NCBI RefSeq assembly: GCF_025359345.1
Contig: NZ_JANYGQ010000032.1
Coordinates: 124,001-188,000 of the forward strand
Origin: Mucilaginibacter sp.
Lineage (GTDB): Bacteria > Bacteroidota > Bacteroidia > Sphingobacteriales > Sphingobacteriaceae
Reading direction: 5' to 3'
Length of the DNA: 64,000 bases
The first letter of the stretch is position 1. Every line of letters starts with the position of its first letter. Both the position numbers and the translations under genes were made by a program. The notes beneath the pieces are model-generated. The model saw only the letters and a list, made by a program, of their open reading frames with translations, was not told the DNA's origin and searched no databases. Below are positions 32,772-41,434 of the stretch, in pieces.

Positions 32772-32793
32772 GAGACGCGAAGCATCGCGTCTC
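32772..32793. repeat. GAGACGCG palindrome (REP-like)
   Basis: GAGACGCG and CGCGTCTC flank a 6-base loop (aagcat), preceded by cctgtcagcgg and followed by tacaaagg. It is GC-richer than its surroundings and lies between convergent genes. It resembles dispersed extragenic palindromes of Bacteroidota, though only one copy is in this window. Confidence 0.5.
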
Positions 32794-32822
32794 TACAAAG
32801 GGAATGTCAATATGTGGGGGTG

Positions 32823-34496
32823 TTATAATTTCGTTGATGTGCTATCTTTCTTCAGCCCGAACGACATCAGCGTAAACGAACTGTTTTTAAATATCACTTT
32901 GTTATCAGCAAAAGCCGGCGCTTTAAACCTGGCATAGTCTTTATTGGTTAACAAAACTATGCTCACATTATAATGCTGGAATAGCTTTGCTGCATTTGCC
33001 GGGGCAGATGTGCTCAAATAACTTAACATAGCGTTTCTGTCGTTTTCTCGCTGGTCATAACTGATATACGGATTTGAGAAATAGGTTTCAACAGAAACCA
33101 TTTTAATAGCCGTAGGCATCACCGGAAATAATGACAAATCGTGCTCACAAAGCAGCACGTTATTAAGCGGCACGTTTTTGCCGATAAAGTTGTAGATCTC
33201 TATTTTGTCTTTTTCATTACCCTTATCGATGGCTGCCTGCCTTAGTTCTGAAAAATCATACCGGTTGCTGTACACCGGGAAATAGATTACTGCGAATAGC
33301 AGCGATATACCGATAAAAACGTTAGTTGAAATAGTGCCGCTAATTTTTGTTTTACCTTTGACTATCACCCTGTTATATACCAGTTGCAATAAAAAGATAA
33401 ACCCAAACGCGAAGAAAACGGATTGCAGCGCCTTTAAGTAAAAAAAGTAATGAAATGCCGGAATAGTATCAGGGAGGTGAATAATATTTAAGCGGTTTAA
33501 TGTGGGGATCACCGATTCATACAGGTACATTATCATCGTAATAGCCAGCCAGTTAAACAGTATTTTTCTAATAATTCCGTTTTCGAATTTTAAATAGAAC
33601 CAAATAACACCAACAATCGCGACCAACAGACTGACGTTGAGGTTTGCTTTTAGCAGTGCTACCGATTGTTTTCTTTCAAAAATGCCGGGTGCACATTCCA
33701 GGATTGCACGGTTAACAAAATGGAAATCATATTTACCCCATACGAAATAAAGAAACGGAAATGCGCACAATAAAAATGGTATGGCTGTAATAACACCTTG
33801 TAAGATGTATCTTGTTACCTGGTTGTATTCTTTAGCTTTAAGAGCCGCAATTATATTTTGTAATTGTAGTATTACCAGCAACAGGATAACGATAATGGTT
33901 GGCGCCGAATGGCCAAGAAAAGTTATACCAATAGATGCCCCAAGTGCAATAAACCAGCCCATTTGCTGGGTAGAGTATGCCTTATAGCAAAGGATTATGT
34001 TTATGTAAAATAAAAACTGTACAAATGAATCGGATATGAGCCATGGGGAATAAGTTGCCGAACCCCAACAAGGTAAATTGCCATTTGTAAAAAACAGGAA
34101 GGCAAGTAAACCTGCCAACGCCACTCTGTAATCAAATAGCTTAATCATCATTACAAGGAAGGCAATGGGGCTTAATATGTTTATAAACGCGCCAGCCCTT
34201 GCCACTACAATATTAATTGGCAAGCCGGTAAGTTTTACAATAAACGTCTCAGATAAAAACAGCAGGGGGTTATACCACATGTACTGGCCGGCATAATTAG
34301 CGTCCTGCCCGTAGTTGCCATTTAGGGTTGTGCGAATATAAGCAATGTCTCGGTCAAAATCGGGCTCGCTGGCCCAGTGTAAGTCGTGTATTGTTCTGTA
34401 ACATTGTACAAGTGCGGCGGCAATCATAACAATGCATGCTAACCAGTACTTGGTATTATCTTTGGGTTGCATGCTACTGGAATCGGCTCTAATCAT
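32823..34496 (-). CDS. large polytopic membrane protein, GT-C-like
   Basis: The 557 residues contain about eleven to twelve membrane segments. The first is followed by an extracytoplasmic loop with acidic residues (WASEPDFDRDIAYIRTTLNG, residues about 40-60), the position where GT-C glycosyltransferases keep a catalytic Asp. A C-terminal soluble region of about 130 residues lies outside. No nucleotide-sugar motif is present. The topology suggests a polyprenyl-phosphate-sugar-dependent transferase, as an inference only. It is read toward rpmA and ends within a few bases of the GAGACGCG repeat region. Confidence 0.65.
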   Translation of the reverse strand: MIRADSSSMQPKDNTKYWLACIVMIAAALVQCYRTIHDLHWASEPDFDRDIAYIRTTLNGNYGQDANYAGQYMWYNPLLFLSETFIVKLTGLPINIVVARAGAFINILSPIAFLVMMIKLFDYRVALAGLLAFLFFTNGNLPCWGSATYSPWLISDSFVQFLFYINIILCYKAYSTQQMGWFIALGASIGITFLGHSAPTIIVILLLVILQLQNIIAALKAKEYNQVTRYILQGVITAIPFLLCAFPFLYFVWGKYDFHFVNRAILECAPGIFERKQSVALLKANLNVSLLVAIVGVIWFYLKFENGIIRKILFNWLAITMIMYLYESVIPTLNRLNIIHLPDTIPAFHYFFYLKALQSVFFAFGFIFLLQLVYNRVIVKGKTKISGTISTNVFIGISLLFAVIYFPVYSNRYDFSELRQAAIDKGNEKDKIEIYNFIGKNVPLNNVLLCEHDLSLFPVMPTAIKMVSVETYFSNPYISYDQRENDRNAMLSYLSTSAPANAAKLFQHYNVSIVLLTNKDYARFKAPAFADNKVIFKNSSFTLMSFGLKKDSTSTKL

Positions 34497-34566
34497 TAGG
34501 GGGAATGATATTTAAATGTATTTAGTGTATGTTCTTTATACTACTAAAATTGCCTTTAAGTTACAC

Positions 34567-35100
34567 TTAATTGTTGAAAAACGAAAAAGAAGAATGCCCA
34601 TATTTGCGCTGCTCACTAAACGCCGGGTGATTGCTTAAATTTTGCATTGATTGATGTTCAACAATCAATAAACCGCCGGGCAACAGCAGGTTTTTCTCGA
34701 AAACTATCTTTGGAATCTCCGGAATTTGGTTCATATCATAAGGAGGGTCGGCAAATATCAAGTCATACTTGTCGGTTTCCAACTGCAGGTATTTAAAAAC
34801 ATCGTCCCTAAAGGTTTTAATATTAGTTAAACCGTGCTGGCGGGCGGTATCCTTAAGATAATGTACACATTGGATGCTTCTGTCAACAGATATCACCTGG
34901 GCTGCACCGCGCGATGCAAACTCCATTGAGATGTTCCCGGTGCCGCTAAACAGGTCAAGCACGCGGATGTCTTCAAACTCAATTTTATTTTGGAGGATAT
35001 TGAAAAGCGCTTCTTTGGCCAAATCAGTAGTTGGACGCACGGGCAGGTTTTTCGGCGGATTCAGCCTTAACCCCTTTAAACGGCCACCGATGATCCGCAT
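34567..35100 (-). CDS. rsmD: 16S rRNA (guanine966-N2)-methyltransferase
   Basis: The 177-residue Rossmann methyltransferase starts MRIIGGRLKGLRLNPPKNLPVRPTT, the RsmD signature. It has the SAM-binding LDLFSGTGNISMEFASRGA near residue 47 and the catalytic FADPPYDM near 119. RsmD methylates G966 of 16S rRNA in the assembled 30S subunit. It overlaps the end of the upstream DUF3822-like gene by 25 bases, a pairing that suggests cotranscription. Confidence 0.94.
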   Translation of the reverse strand: MRIIGGRLKGLRLNPPKNLPVRPTTDLAKEALFNILQNKIEFEDIRVLDLFSGTGNISMEFASRGAAQVISVDRSIQCVHYLKDTARQHGLTNIKTFRDDVFKYLQLETDKYDLIFADPPYDMNQIPEIPKIVFEKNLLLPGGLLIVEHQSMQNLSNHPAFSEQRKYGHSSFSFFNN

Positions 35101-35885
35101 AGCGATAAAGCAGCCAGTGACAGCAATTTATGTGATTGAATTTGACCGGGAAGTTCGAGCACTTTTAAACCGTTGAGTTCAATTTTTGGGAAAAAGTATG
35201 CAAGGCGTATAAGGTTCTTATCGCCCGCGGCAACATCACCGCTGATGACAAGCGTAATGTTTTGGGGTTTTAAGTTGAGTTCTTCTGCAACAAATGAAGC
35301 GAAATAGGCCAGTTCATCCTCGCTTCTAAAATCGAAAGTGTTATAAAAACGAAGTGTTTTCAACGAAAAATAAAGCAATTGCACTTTATCTTTACTTACA
35401 TCGAGGTATAAGTTGTTGTTTGGCGGATTGCTGTTTGCAATAGATTTTATCCATCCTTTACCAGTATAAACCGCGTTTTGAAGCCCAAATCTTTCAACCG
35501 CAGATATAAGGCCGGCGTCAGTTTTATAAATTATAGCATTAATATCGTCGAGCGGCTGGGCGAAAACTTTTTCGTTTTCTTTAACATCAAGGAAACGTGC
35601 AAAGCCCGAAACCCTTTCCTCGCGGAACAGGCTGTTCGGAATGAGCGTCAGACCTGAAGCAGGCATGCCGATGATGACCTTTTTGTAAGTGGCCGACAAT
35701 AAATCGTTCAGAGCCATTGGCTGAAAAAGCTCTTGAAGGTCACAGTTTTGTGCCGAAACCAGCAAGTACGTATCATTTACAACCGCATAGCTAAATGAGG
35801 TTGGCTCTACCTGTAGCAATAGGGTGTAGCTATAAGCCTGGTACAGGTTAAAAGTGTTATCGGTATAATTGTTAGTGTCGCTCAT
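35076..35885 (-). CDS. DUF3822-like protein
   Basis: The start is placed at the ATG at 35885 (269 residues); an in-frame TTG at 35897 is less likely. The protein resembles the actin-fold-like DUF3822 family of Bacteroidota, with duplicated strands such as YSYTLLLQVEPTSFSYAVVNDTYLLVS and LNLKPQNITLVISGDVAAGDKNLIRLA. These proteins are typically encoded next to rsmD, as here. No enzymatic function is known. The ends overlap rsmD by 25 bases. Confidence 0.75.
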   Translation of the reverse strand: MSDTNNYTDNTFNLYQAYSYTLLLQVEPTSFSYAVVNDTYLLVSAQNCDLQELFQPMALNDLLSATYKKVIIGMPASGLTLIPNSLFREERVSGFARFLDVKENEKVFAQPLDDINAIIYKTDAGLISAVERFGLQNAVYTGKGWIKSIANSNPPNNNLYLDVSKDKVQLLYFSLKTLRFYNTFDFRSEDELAYFASFVAEELNLKPQNITLVISGDVAAGDKNLIRLAYFFPKIELNGLKVLELPGQIQSHKLLSLAALSLCGSSVAV

Positions 35886-35969
35886 GCAGATAAGCAAAAG
35901 TAATTATTTTTTATCATTTGCTATCTGCAATATTAACGTGGGTTTGCTTTATTAAATATCGGTTTGATT

Positions 35970-37219
35970 TTAATGTTGCAGTAACTTGTGTGTAGAAAAC
36001 TTAAAACCCAATTGCGGCGAATGCAGGGTAGAGTAGTCCTCCTGGATTTCTGTCGGCGTCACCTGTTTTTTGATTCTGATAAAGTACTTTGTAATAGCTG
36101 GCTGATACAAATTTTCGAGCACATAAGTTATTAAAAGAATAACAGGTAAACTAACCAGCACATACACCGTTACGTTGTGAATGAGTATTGAAAAAACAAA
36201 AAGGACAGTATAATGGGTAATATACAACGGATAAGAATATTTCCCCATAAAGCTGCCTGATCTGTTGATGAAGTCCACAACTTTATCCTTTATTTTTAAC
36301 ACATCAATAAGATAGCCTACACCCATATAAACATAGGCAAGCGTACTGTACACAATTGCGTTTTTTAATGGCATATACCTGATTGTAAGCGCTATGATAA
36401 CAAAAATGGTATGTGCTATCATTACGTAGGCCAACTTGATTTTTTTTCCGGACGGCGGCAATTGCAAACAGTACCTGAAGAACGGTATACAGAATATTGA
36501 GAAGATAAAGTATTTGAGCGGGTCGTAAAAATTTGGTGAGAATTGCATGCGTGAGATTAACGGCAGTATGCCCAGGCTAAAAAGCACTGTGTATTTTTCT
36601 GCGTAAAAATAGTCGCGGTATTGGTAAATATAATATCCAACAAGCCACACCGATGAAAATGCGAATACGGCAACAATATGGGTAAATACATCGCGGTCAG
36701 TTCTTAAAAAATAAACGGGTATAGCAATCAGCGACATGGCAAACCAACACAGTAAAGCTTTTTTTTGATTGCGGCCAATAGTAAAGGCAAACAATACATA
36801 GAAGCCAACTTCGAATGATAATGACCATACAGGGAGATTACTCTGGATACTTGGAACCACGTAGCCCATATAATCTTTCATGGTGCTCACGAAAAAGAAA
36901 TTACCGATAGTGGTTTTTACAGAAGGAAAGGCGGTACCTGTAACATACAGCGCCAAAAACGCGAGCAGCATACCCACAATAAACTGGGGATAAATGCGGA
37001 TGAACCTGTTTTTGCAAATGCCAGGGCAGACTTTGGCTTCCTGCTTTCAGTAAGATTAATTACTAGCCCTGATAACATGAAGAACATAATTAATGCATCG
37101 GTACCCCAGTAGGCCGTAAGCCTGGTTGGGTGGCCGGTTGGTGCAAGAAAAGCGATATGCCAGCCTAAGATAAATACTGTTGAGATGCCCCTAAGAAATT
37201 CGAGGTAAATTTTTTTCAT
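35970..37219 (-). pseudogene. acyltransferase-3 family protein, frameshifted
   Basis: An OafA-like acyltransferase is split into two frames. The N-terminal part (ATG 37219) has KKIYLEFLRGISTVFILGWHIA and TDALIMFFMLSGLVI, typical of the family with its helix-1 R and His. The rest, from MGMLLAFLALYVTGT on, continues at 36977 in another frame. Adding one T to the T5 run at 37009-37013 (A5 on the coding strand) restores a continuous FAKNRFIRIYPQFIVGMLL. The full protein would be about 415 residues with ten membrane segments. It may be a pseudogene, a slippage-switched gene or a sequencing error. Confidence 0.8.
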
Positions 37220-37328
37220 ATTTTTTGACAGGCAGGCTGTAATGGTAAACCGTAAATAGTCCACTCTCAACCAGCTACCCCCACTTTTACGAAATGATGA
37301 ACTATTTGTTACGCTTTTTATTTTTTTT

Positions 37329-37546
37329 GATTACACCGATTGTGAAATGATTACACCGATTTAAATTTGTTGATTCACTTTGATTTTTGTGGTGAAATTG
37401 CAGACGGTTTTTCGCGCATTACATTATGGCGCTAATCCATATTAATAATTCATAAATTTACCAGTCGAACAAATAACACAAATCAATAACAATTGGTGTA
37501 ATCATCCTCAAATCGGTGAAATCATAAAATCAAATCGGTGAAATCA
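37329..37546. repeat. word-repeat palindrome, TGATTACACCGAT type
   Basis: ATGATTACACCGATTT (37347-37362) is mirrored, with one mismatch, by 37510-37525. Another copy on the left (37329-37342) and copies on the right (about 37489-37504 and 37532-37546) are also seen. The element fills most of the 338-base divergent space between the acyltransferase and helicase genes, so their promoters must lie in or between its arms. The same words occur near 6422-6450 and 7251-7281. Confidence 0.6.
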
Positions 37547-37557
37547 CAAAAACAATA

Positions 37558-38976
37558 ATGTCTGCCCATATCCAAAACGCATTTCCGCACGATCCTACGC
37601 CACAGCAATTGGAGCTTTTTGATAAATTGCATACATTTTTGCTGAGCGAAGATGGCGACGAGTGTTTTATTTTGAAGGGCTACGCCGGCACCGGGAAAAC
37701 CACCATTTTAGGTGCGCTAACAAAGGCATTGCGGGCCTATAATTTTAAGTATGTGCTACTGGCGCCAACGGGTAGGGCTGCCAAGGTAATTACCGCCTAC
37801 TCGGGGCGCAAAGCCTTCACTATTCATAAAAAAATCTACCGGAAAAAAGCTGCATTTAATGTTGATGAGGGTTTTTCAATTGGGGAAAATATAGCTGAAA
37901 ATACCTTATTTATTGTTGACGAGGCATCCATGATCTCGGACGATATTGGGGCAGGGCAAAAGGCATCGTTGTTGTTCGACCTCGTCAACTATACCTACAA
38001 TACCAAAAATTGCAAGTTAATGCTGGTTGGAGATACGGCCCAGTTGCCGCCGGTAGGCTCGGATGATAGCCCCGCCCTTAACCCCAAACTGATGAAGGAT
38101 AGGTTTGGGCTTGATATTTACAGCTATGAACTAACTGATGTATTGCGCCAGCAAAAAGATTCAGGTATTTTGTTCAATGTAACCAAGGTGAGGGACATCA
38201 TCAGGCGGGGAAAGGAAAAGATGCCGCAGATAATTACAAAGGGTTATAAAGATGTTTACCGGATGGGGGGCGAGATGCTGGAGGAAGGGCTTAACTACGC
38301 CTACAACAAATACGGTAACGATAATACGCTGGTTATTTGCCGGTCGAATAAAAACGCCAATGCCTACAACCGGCAGATTCGCAACCGTATTTTATATCGC
38401 GAAGAAGAGCTGACCGGCGGCGACCAGGTGATGGTTGTGAAAAACAATTATTTCTGGATGGCGGAAAAGGAGGACAGCAGTACCGGCTTTATTGCCAATG
38501 GTGACATTGCCCGCATAAAAAAGGTTCGCCGTTTTGAAGATATGTACGGGTTTAGATTTGCCGATGTGCAAATGGAGTTTATAGATTATGCCGAAGACCC
38601 TGTTATTGATTGCAAAATAATGCTCGACACGCTGTACACGGAAGCCCCAGCCTTATTACAGGATGAGCAAAAACGCTTTTATCTTGAAGTGATGAAAGAT
38701 TACGACCATATACCTGCCAAACGCGATAAATGGAAGGAACTAAAAACTAATCCCTACTACAACGCGTTGCAAATAAAGTTTGCCTATGCGATAACCTGCC
38801 ACAAAGCCCAGGGCGGCCAATGGGACGCCGTTTTTGTTGACCAGGGTTTTTTAACCGACGAAATGGTAAATACCGATTTTTTGCGCTGGTTTTATACCGC
38901 TTGTACCAGGGCAGTGAATGAATTGTACCTGGTTAATTTTAACAAGCAGTTTTTTGTAAAGGGAGAGGAGGATTAA
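37558..38976 (+). CDS. RecD/PIF1-like superfamily 1 ATP-dependent helicase
   Basis: The 472-residue protein has helicase motif I GYAGTGKTTILGALTKAL near residue 42, motif Ia LLAPTGRAAKV and motif II IVDEASMIS near 120. Motif III LVGDTAQLPPVG near 155 and a C-terminal UvrD-type ITCHKAQGGQWDAVFVDQG near 425 follow, with the YTACTRAVNELYLV motif VI. It resembles the single-subunit RecD2/Dda-like helicases widespread in Bacteroidota. A DNA-repair or replication role is likely. Upstream is a 338-base space filled by a palindromic element. Confidence 0.9.
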   Translation: MSAHIQNAFPHDPTPQQLELFDKLHTFLLSEDGDECFILKGYAGTGKTTILGALTKALRAYNFKYVLLAPTGRAAKVITAYSGRKAFTIHKKIYRKKAAFNVDEGFSIGENIAENTLFIVDEASMISDDIGAGQKASLLFDLVNYTYNTKNCKLMLVGDTAQLPPVGSDDSPALNPKLMKDRFGLDIYSYELTDVLRQQKDSGILFNVTKVRDIIRRGKEKMPQIITKGYKDVYRMGGEMLEEGLNYAYNKYGNDNTLVICRSNKNANAYNRQIRNRILYREEELTGGDQVMVVKNNYFWMAEKEDSSTGFIANGDIARIKKVRRFEDMYGFRFADVQMEFIDYAEDPVIDCKIMLDTLYTEAPALLQDEQKRFYLEVMKDYDHIPAKRDKWKELKTNPYYNALQIKFAYAITCHKAQGGQWDAVFVDQGFLTDEMVNTDFLRWFYTACTRAVNELYLVNFNKQFFVKGEED

Positions 38977-39092
38977 GGATTAGTCCTGAGTCTTTTGTTC
39001 TTAACCTTGAAGCTCCAAGGACATTCATCCGGGTCCAAACCTTTAAAGCGTTCCATTTTTGCACGCGGAACACCCGGAACGCTATGGAACAT
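38973..39092 (-). CDS. possible 39-residue basic protein
   Basis: On the minus strand an ATG at 39092 opens a 39-codon frame that ends TAA at 38973-38975, overlapping the helicase stop region by 4 bases. It contains GVPRAKMERFKGLDPDEC and ends WSFKVKNKRLRTNP, with many Lys and Arg and a plausible amino-acid mix. An internal Met at 39056 could also start it (27 residues). There is no identifiable promoter. Support is only the coding-like composition and its fit to the space. Confidence 0.35.
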   Translation of the reverse strand: MFHSVPGVPRAKMERFKGLDPDECPWSFKVKNKRLRTNP

Positions 39093-39183
39093 GCTGAATA
39101 TCAGAATGTTTAAATTTTTTAAAAAATCCGAATGTTAGTTTATCTATAAATGACGACGAATACGCGGTTAAAAACTATTTGTT

Positions 39184-39216
39184 TTTTAAAAAACAAAACC
39201 CGGGATAAACCGGGTT
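39184..39216 (-). terminator. terminator of the amidase gene
   Basis: On the minus strand AACCCGG (39216-39210) pairs with CCGGGTT (39203-39197), followed by TTGTTTTTT. It is 32 bases after the stop of the amidase gene. Confidence 0.75.
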
Positions 39217-39248
39217 CTGCCAACATATATCTCATAACTGGTTTAATA

Positions 39249-40049
39249 TCACGGATCAATCATAGCCCATGTTTTCGGGCCTACAATGCCATCGCCAACT
39301 GCGCCATGTTTAATTTGAAATGCCCGTATTGCCGCTTCGGTTTTTGGGCCGAAATCACCATCGGCAGTTAAGCCAAGTTTGGTTTGTACAATTTTTACAA
39401 GGGCGGGGTCATTAGCCAGGCCACGCCGCAGAGTTGCGCGTGCAGGCTTATCACCGGCTGCCGGTGTTTCTACCGGTATAAGCACAGGATTGGCAGCGGT
39501 ACCATCTAATATTTTCCCGACTGCCGCACGAAATTCGTCCATATCAAAGTTAGGGTCGGTTTTGCGGCCTTTGGGCAGTGCATATTCTTTGTGCCCGGCG
39601 CAAAACTCGGGGCCTTTTCCAATATGTTTTAATATAGCTGCTACACCGCGATGATAGGCTTCGATCTGCACGGCTGGCCACGGTGAATCGTCGCGGCCGC
39701 CGGTATTTTCAGCTTCAATGCCTATAAAACTGCTGTTGCCGCTGGTTATGCCCTGCCAGGAGCCTTCGCCTGCGTGGTAGCACCTGCCGGCAGCAACAAC
39801 GTAATAGGTGCCATCGCGCCCCAATCCCAGTTGCGACAATGGGCCCTGCAGATCTGGCCTGCCCTTTATTAGCGTGTTAAGGGTCGGCATATTACCGCTG
39901 TTTTTACCAGGTGTTGCCGTGTGGTGGCAAAGTACACCTTTAACAGAACCCATATCGCCGTGGCCCCGTGTTTCCCAGCCCGGTGATTCTGCTACTTTTA
40001 ATCCTGCGTTTATCAAAACGTAGGGTAACCATGTTAATGAAAATGCCAT
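39249..40049 (-). CDS. N-acetylmuramoyl-L-alanine amidase with peptidoglycan-binding domain
   Basis: Residues about 25-185 form an amidase-2/PGRP domain: zinc-binding His in VLCHHTATPGKNSG near residue 37, HAGEGSWQGITSGNSSFIGIEAENTGG near 92, and FCAGHKEYALPKGRKTDP near 148. Residues 205-266 are a PG_binding_1 domain (VKIVQTKLGLTADGDFGPKTEAAIRAFQ). It cleaves the amide bond between MurNAc and the stem peptide. There is no signal peptide, so it is endolysin-like. It is 5 bases from a gene for a membrane protein, which could be an export or anchoring partner. Confidence 0.9.
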   Translation of the reverse strand: MAFSLTWLPYVLINAGLKVAESPGWETRGHGDMGSVKGVLCHHTATPGKNSGNMPTLNTLIKGRPDLQGPLSQLGLGRDGTYYVVAAGRCYHAGEGSWQGITSGNSSFIGIEAENTGGRDDSPWPAVQIEAYHRGVAAILKHIGKGPEFCAGHKEYALPKGRKTDPNFDMDEFRAAVGKILDGTAANPVLIPVETPAAGDKPARATLRRGLANDPALVKIVQTKLGLTADGDFGPKTEAAIRAFQIKHGAVGDGIVGPKTWAMIDP

Positions 40050-40054
40050 ATTTT

Positions 40055-41197
40055 TTACATTCCTCCTTTTGATGCGGGTAAATCTTCGTCGTTAGTTAAT
40101 TGTATAGGGTCGGCTTCGCAGCCATCGGGTTCTGTTGTATTGGTCTCCGCGGGTATTACGCCGGTTGTCGGTTGCGGTGCTGGGTTTATGTATACTACCT
40201 GTGGCTGCGGTTTCTGCGGGTCGCGCGAAGCCTCTTCGCCGCTTTTTTCATGTGGCTTAACGGTTGAGCGGATAATCATCACCTTGTTTAACATATCAAA
40301 CCAAAACGGCGCGCCCAAAGTAGCAGCAAAAGCGGTAAGCAACCACCCTAACAGCGGGCCTAAAAGGCCGTTCCAAAACCCAAAAGGTGCCTTGGAATTT
40401 AATTCAGCAGCGGCAAGGGAACCGTCCCATCCTATAGGCAGCTTTAAATCGTTAAGTTCGGTTTTTGCGCTGTTGTAATCTTTGTTTTTGAAGGTGCTGT
40501 CTTTCGAAATCACTGAGGCCCTTTCAACCACAATCTTCCGGGCTGTGTCATTCTGCGACAGATATTTGACAATGCTTATGGTATTTACATTAAGTAACAC
40601 GGTTACTGCCAGCGCTATCCAAAAAATAATCCACTGGGTTGAGCGTTTGTACCAGCCCGACACCCTGTCCATGCCGCTATTAAACCAGTCCTCAATATTC
40701 TTTTGCGCTTTATTCAGGTCGCCTTGTGCATTGTCAATAGCGTTTAACAATATGCGCTGAACAGGCAGGTTATCCATAGCGGCTACATTGTTGCGCATTG
40801 TTTCGAGGTTTATTACCGCTGCGCCTGCCGAGGAGTTATTGGCATTGGTTGGGGCGCCGTTTGCGGCAATATCCATTAATGCCATTGCGAAGTTTTTTGC
40901 CGGGATATACGATGGCAGATCACCACCTTTCGACAGTAAATCAGGGTCGGTTGTCTGTTTGCCTGCTACATAACTTCCGTTGAAAAGCCCGTTAATTAAT
41001 GGGTGCTGGTAAAGGGCGGCGGCAAGGCCGTTACCATCCAAATCGTGCAGTAATTGGCGTATGCCTTGTTCGAGGTAAGCGGCGCGGGTTTTAAAACGCG
41101 ACTCAATTCCTTCACGCACAGCTGTACAAATAGTGCTCACCAGGATGTATACAAATATTATCCCAATGGCAACCTCTAAAATGTTTGATCCGAACAT
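40055..41197 (-). CDS. membrane protein paired with the amidase gene, function unknown
   Basis: The 380 residues have an N-terminal membrane segment (ILEVAIGIIFVYILVSTICTAVREG), a long polar region to about residue 185, a second segment (WIIFWIALAVTVLLNVNTI), and a third region with LGPLLGWLLTAFAATLGAPFWFDMLNKV near residue 300. The C-terminus is polar and Pro/Glu-rich. A conserved-looking VRxGIES motif lies near residue 30. I recognise no named family. Tight pairing with an endolysin-like amidase is the main clue; function is not assigned. Confidence 0.65.
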   Translation of the reverse strand: MFGSNILEVAIGIIFVYILVSTICTAVREGIESRFKTRAAYLEQGIRQLLHDLDGNGLAAALYQHPLINGLFNGSYVAGKQTTDPDLLSKGGDLPSYIPAKNFAMALMDIAANGAPTNANNSSAGAAVINLETMRNNVAAMDNLPVQRILLNAIDNAQGDLNKAQKNIEDWFNSGMDRVSGWYKRSTQWIIFWIALAVTVLLNVNTISIVKYLSQNDTARKIVVERASVISKDSTFKNKDYNSAKTELNDLKLPIGWDGSLAAAELNSKAPFGFWNGLLGPLLGWLLTAFAATLGAPFWFDMLNKVMIIRSTVKPHEKSGEEASRDPQKPQPQVVYINPAPQPTTGVIPAETNTTEPDGCEADPIQLTNDEDLPASKGGM

Positions 41198-41343
41198 ATA
41201 GGTTTTATTAAGTGATTAGGAAGCGAGTTAGGTTGTTTAATTATGGGACTATAAATATCAGATAAAATATAAATATTAACAAATATTAAAGTATTTTTTT
41301 GGGGGTTGCCCGCTTATCGTTTTTTACTGTTATATCGTATATT

Positions 41344-41364
41344 AATCACCCTATTAGGGTGATT
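41344..41364. promoter_or_regulatory. palindromic operator AATCACCC-TATTA-GGGTGATT
   Basis: A perfect 8-bp dyad around five bases lies 71 bases upstream of the propeller-kinase gene. Its core TCACCC...GGGTGA is repeated at 45082-45098 before the AraC gene, suggesting a common regulator, probably the response regulator encoded at 44392. A weak -7-like GTAATTTG is at 41385-41392. Confidence 0.55.
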
Positions 41365-41434
41365 TGTTATTATATTAGTTTAGCGTAATTTGAACCTGGT
41401 TAAGGTAGCCCGTAACCGTTACTAAATAATTGAC

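Noticed and set aside
39249..41197. Prophage remnant
   Set aside because: Only the amidase is phage-like; no structural, integrase or replication gene lies nearby.
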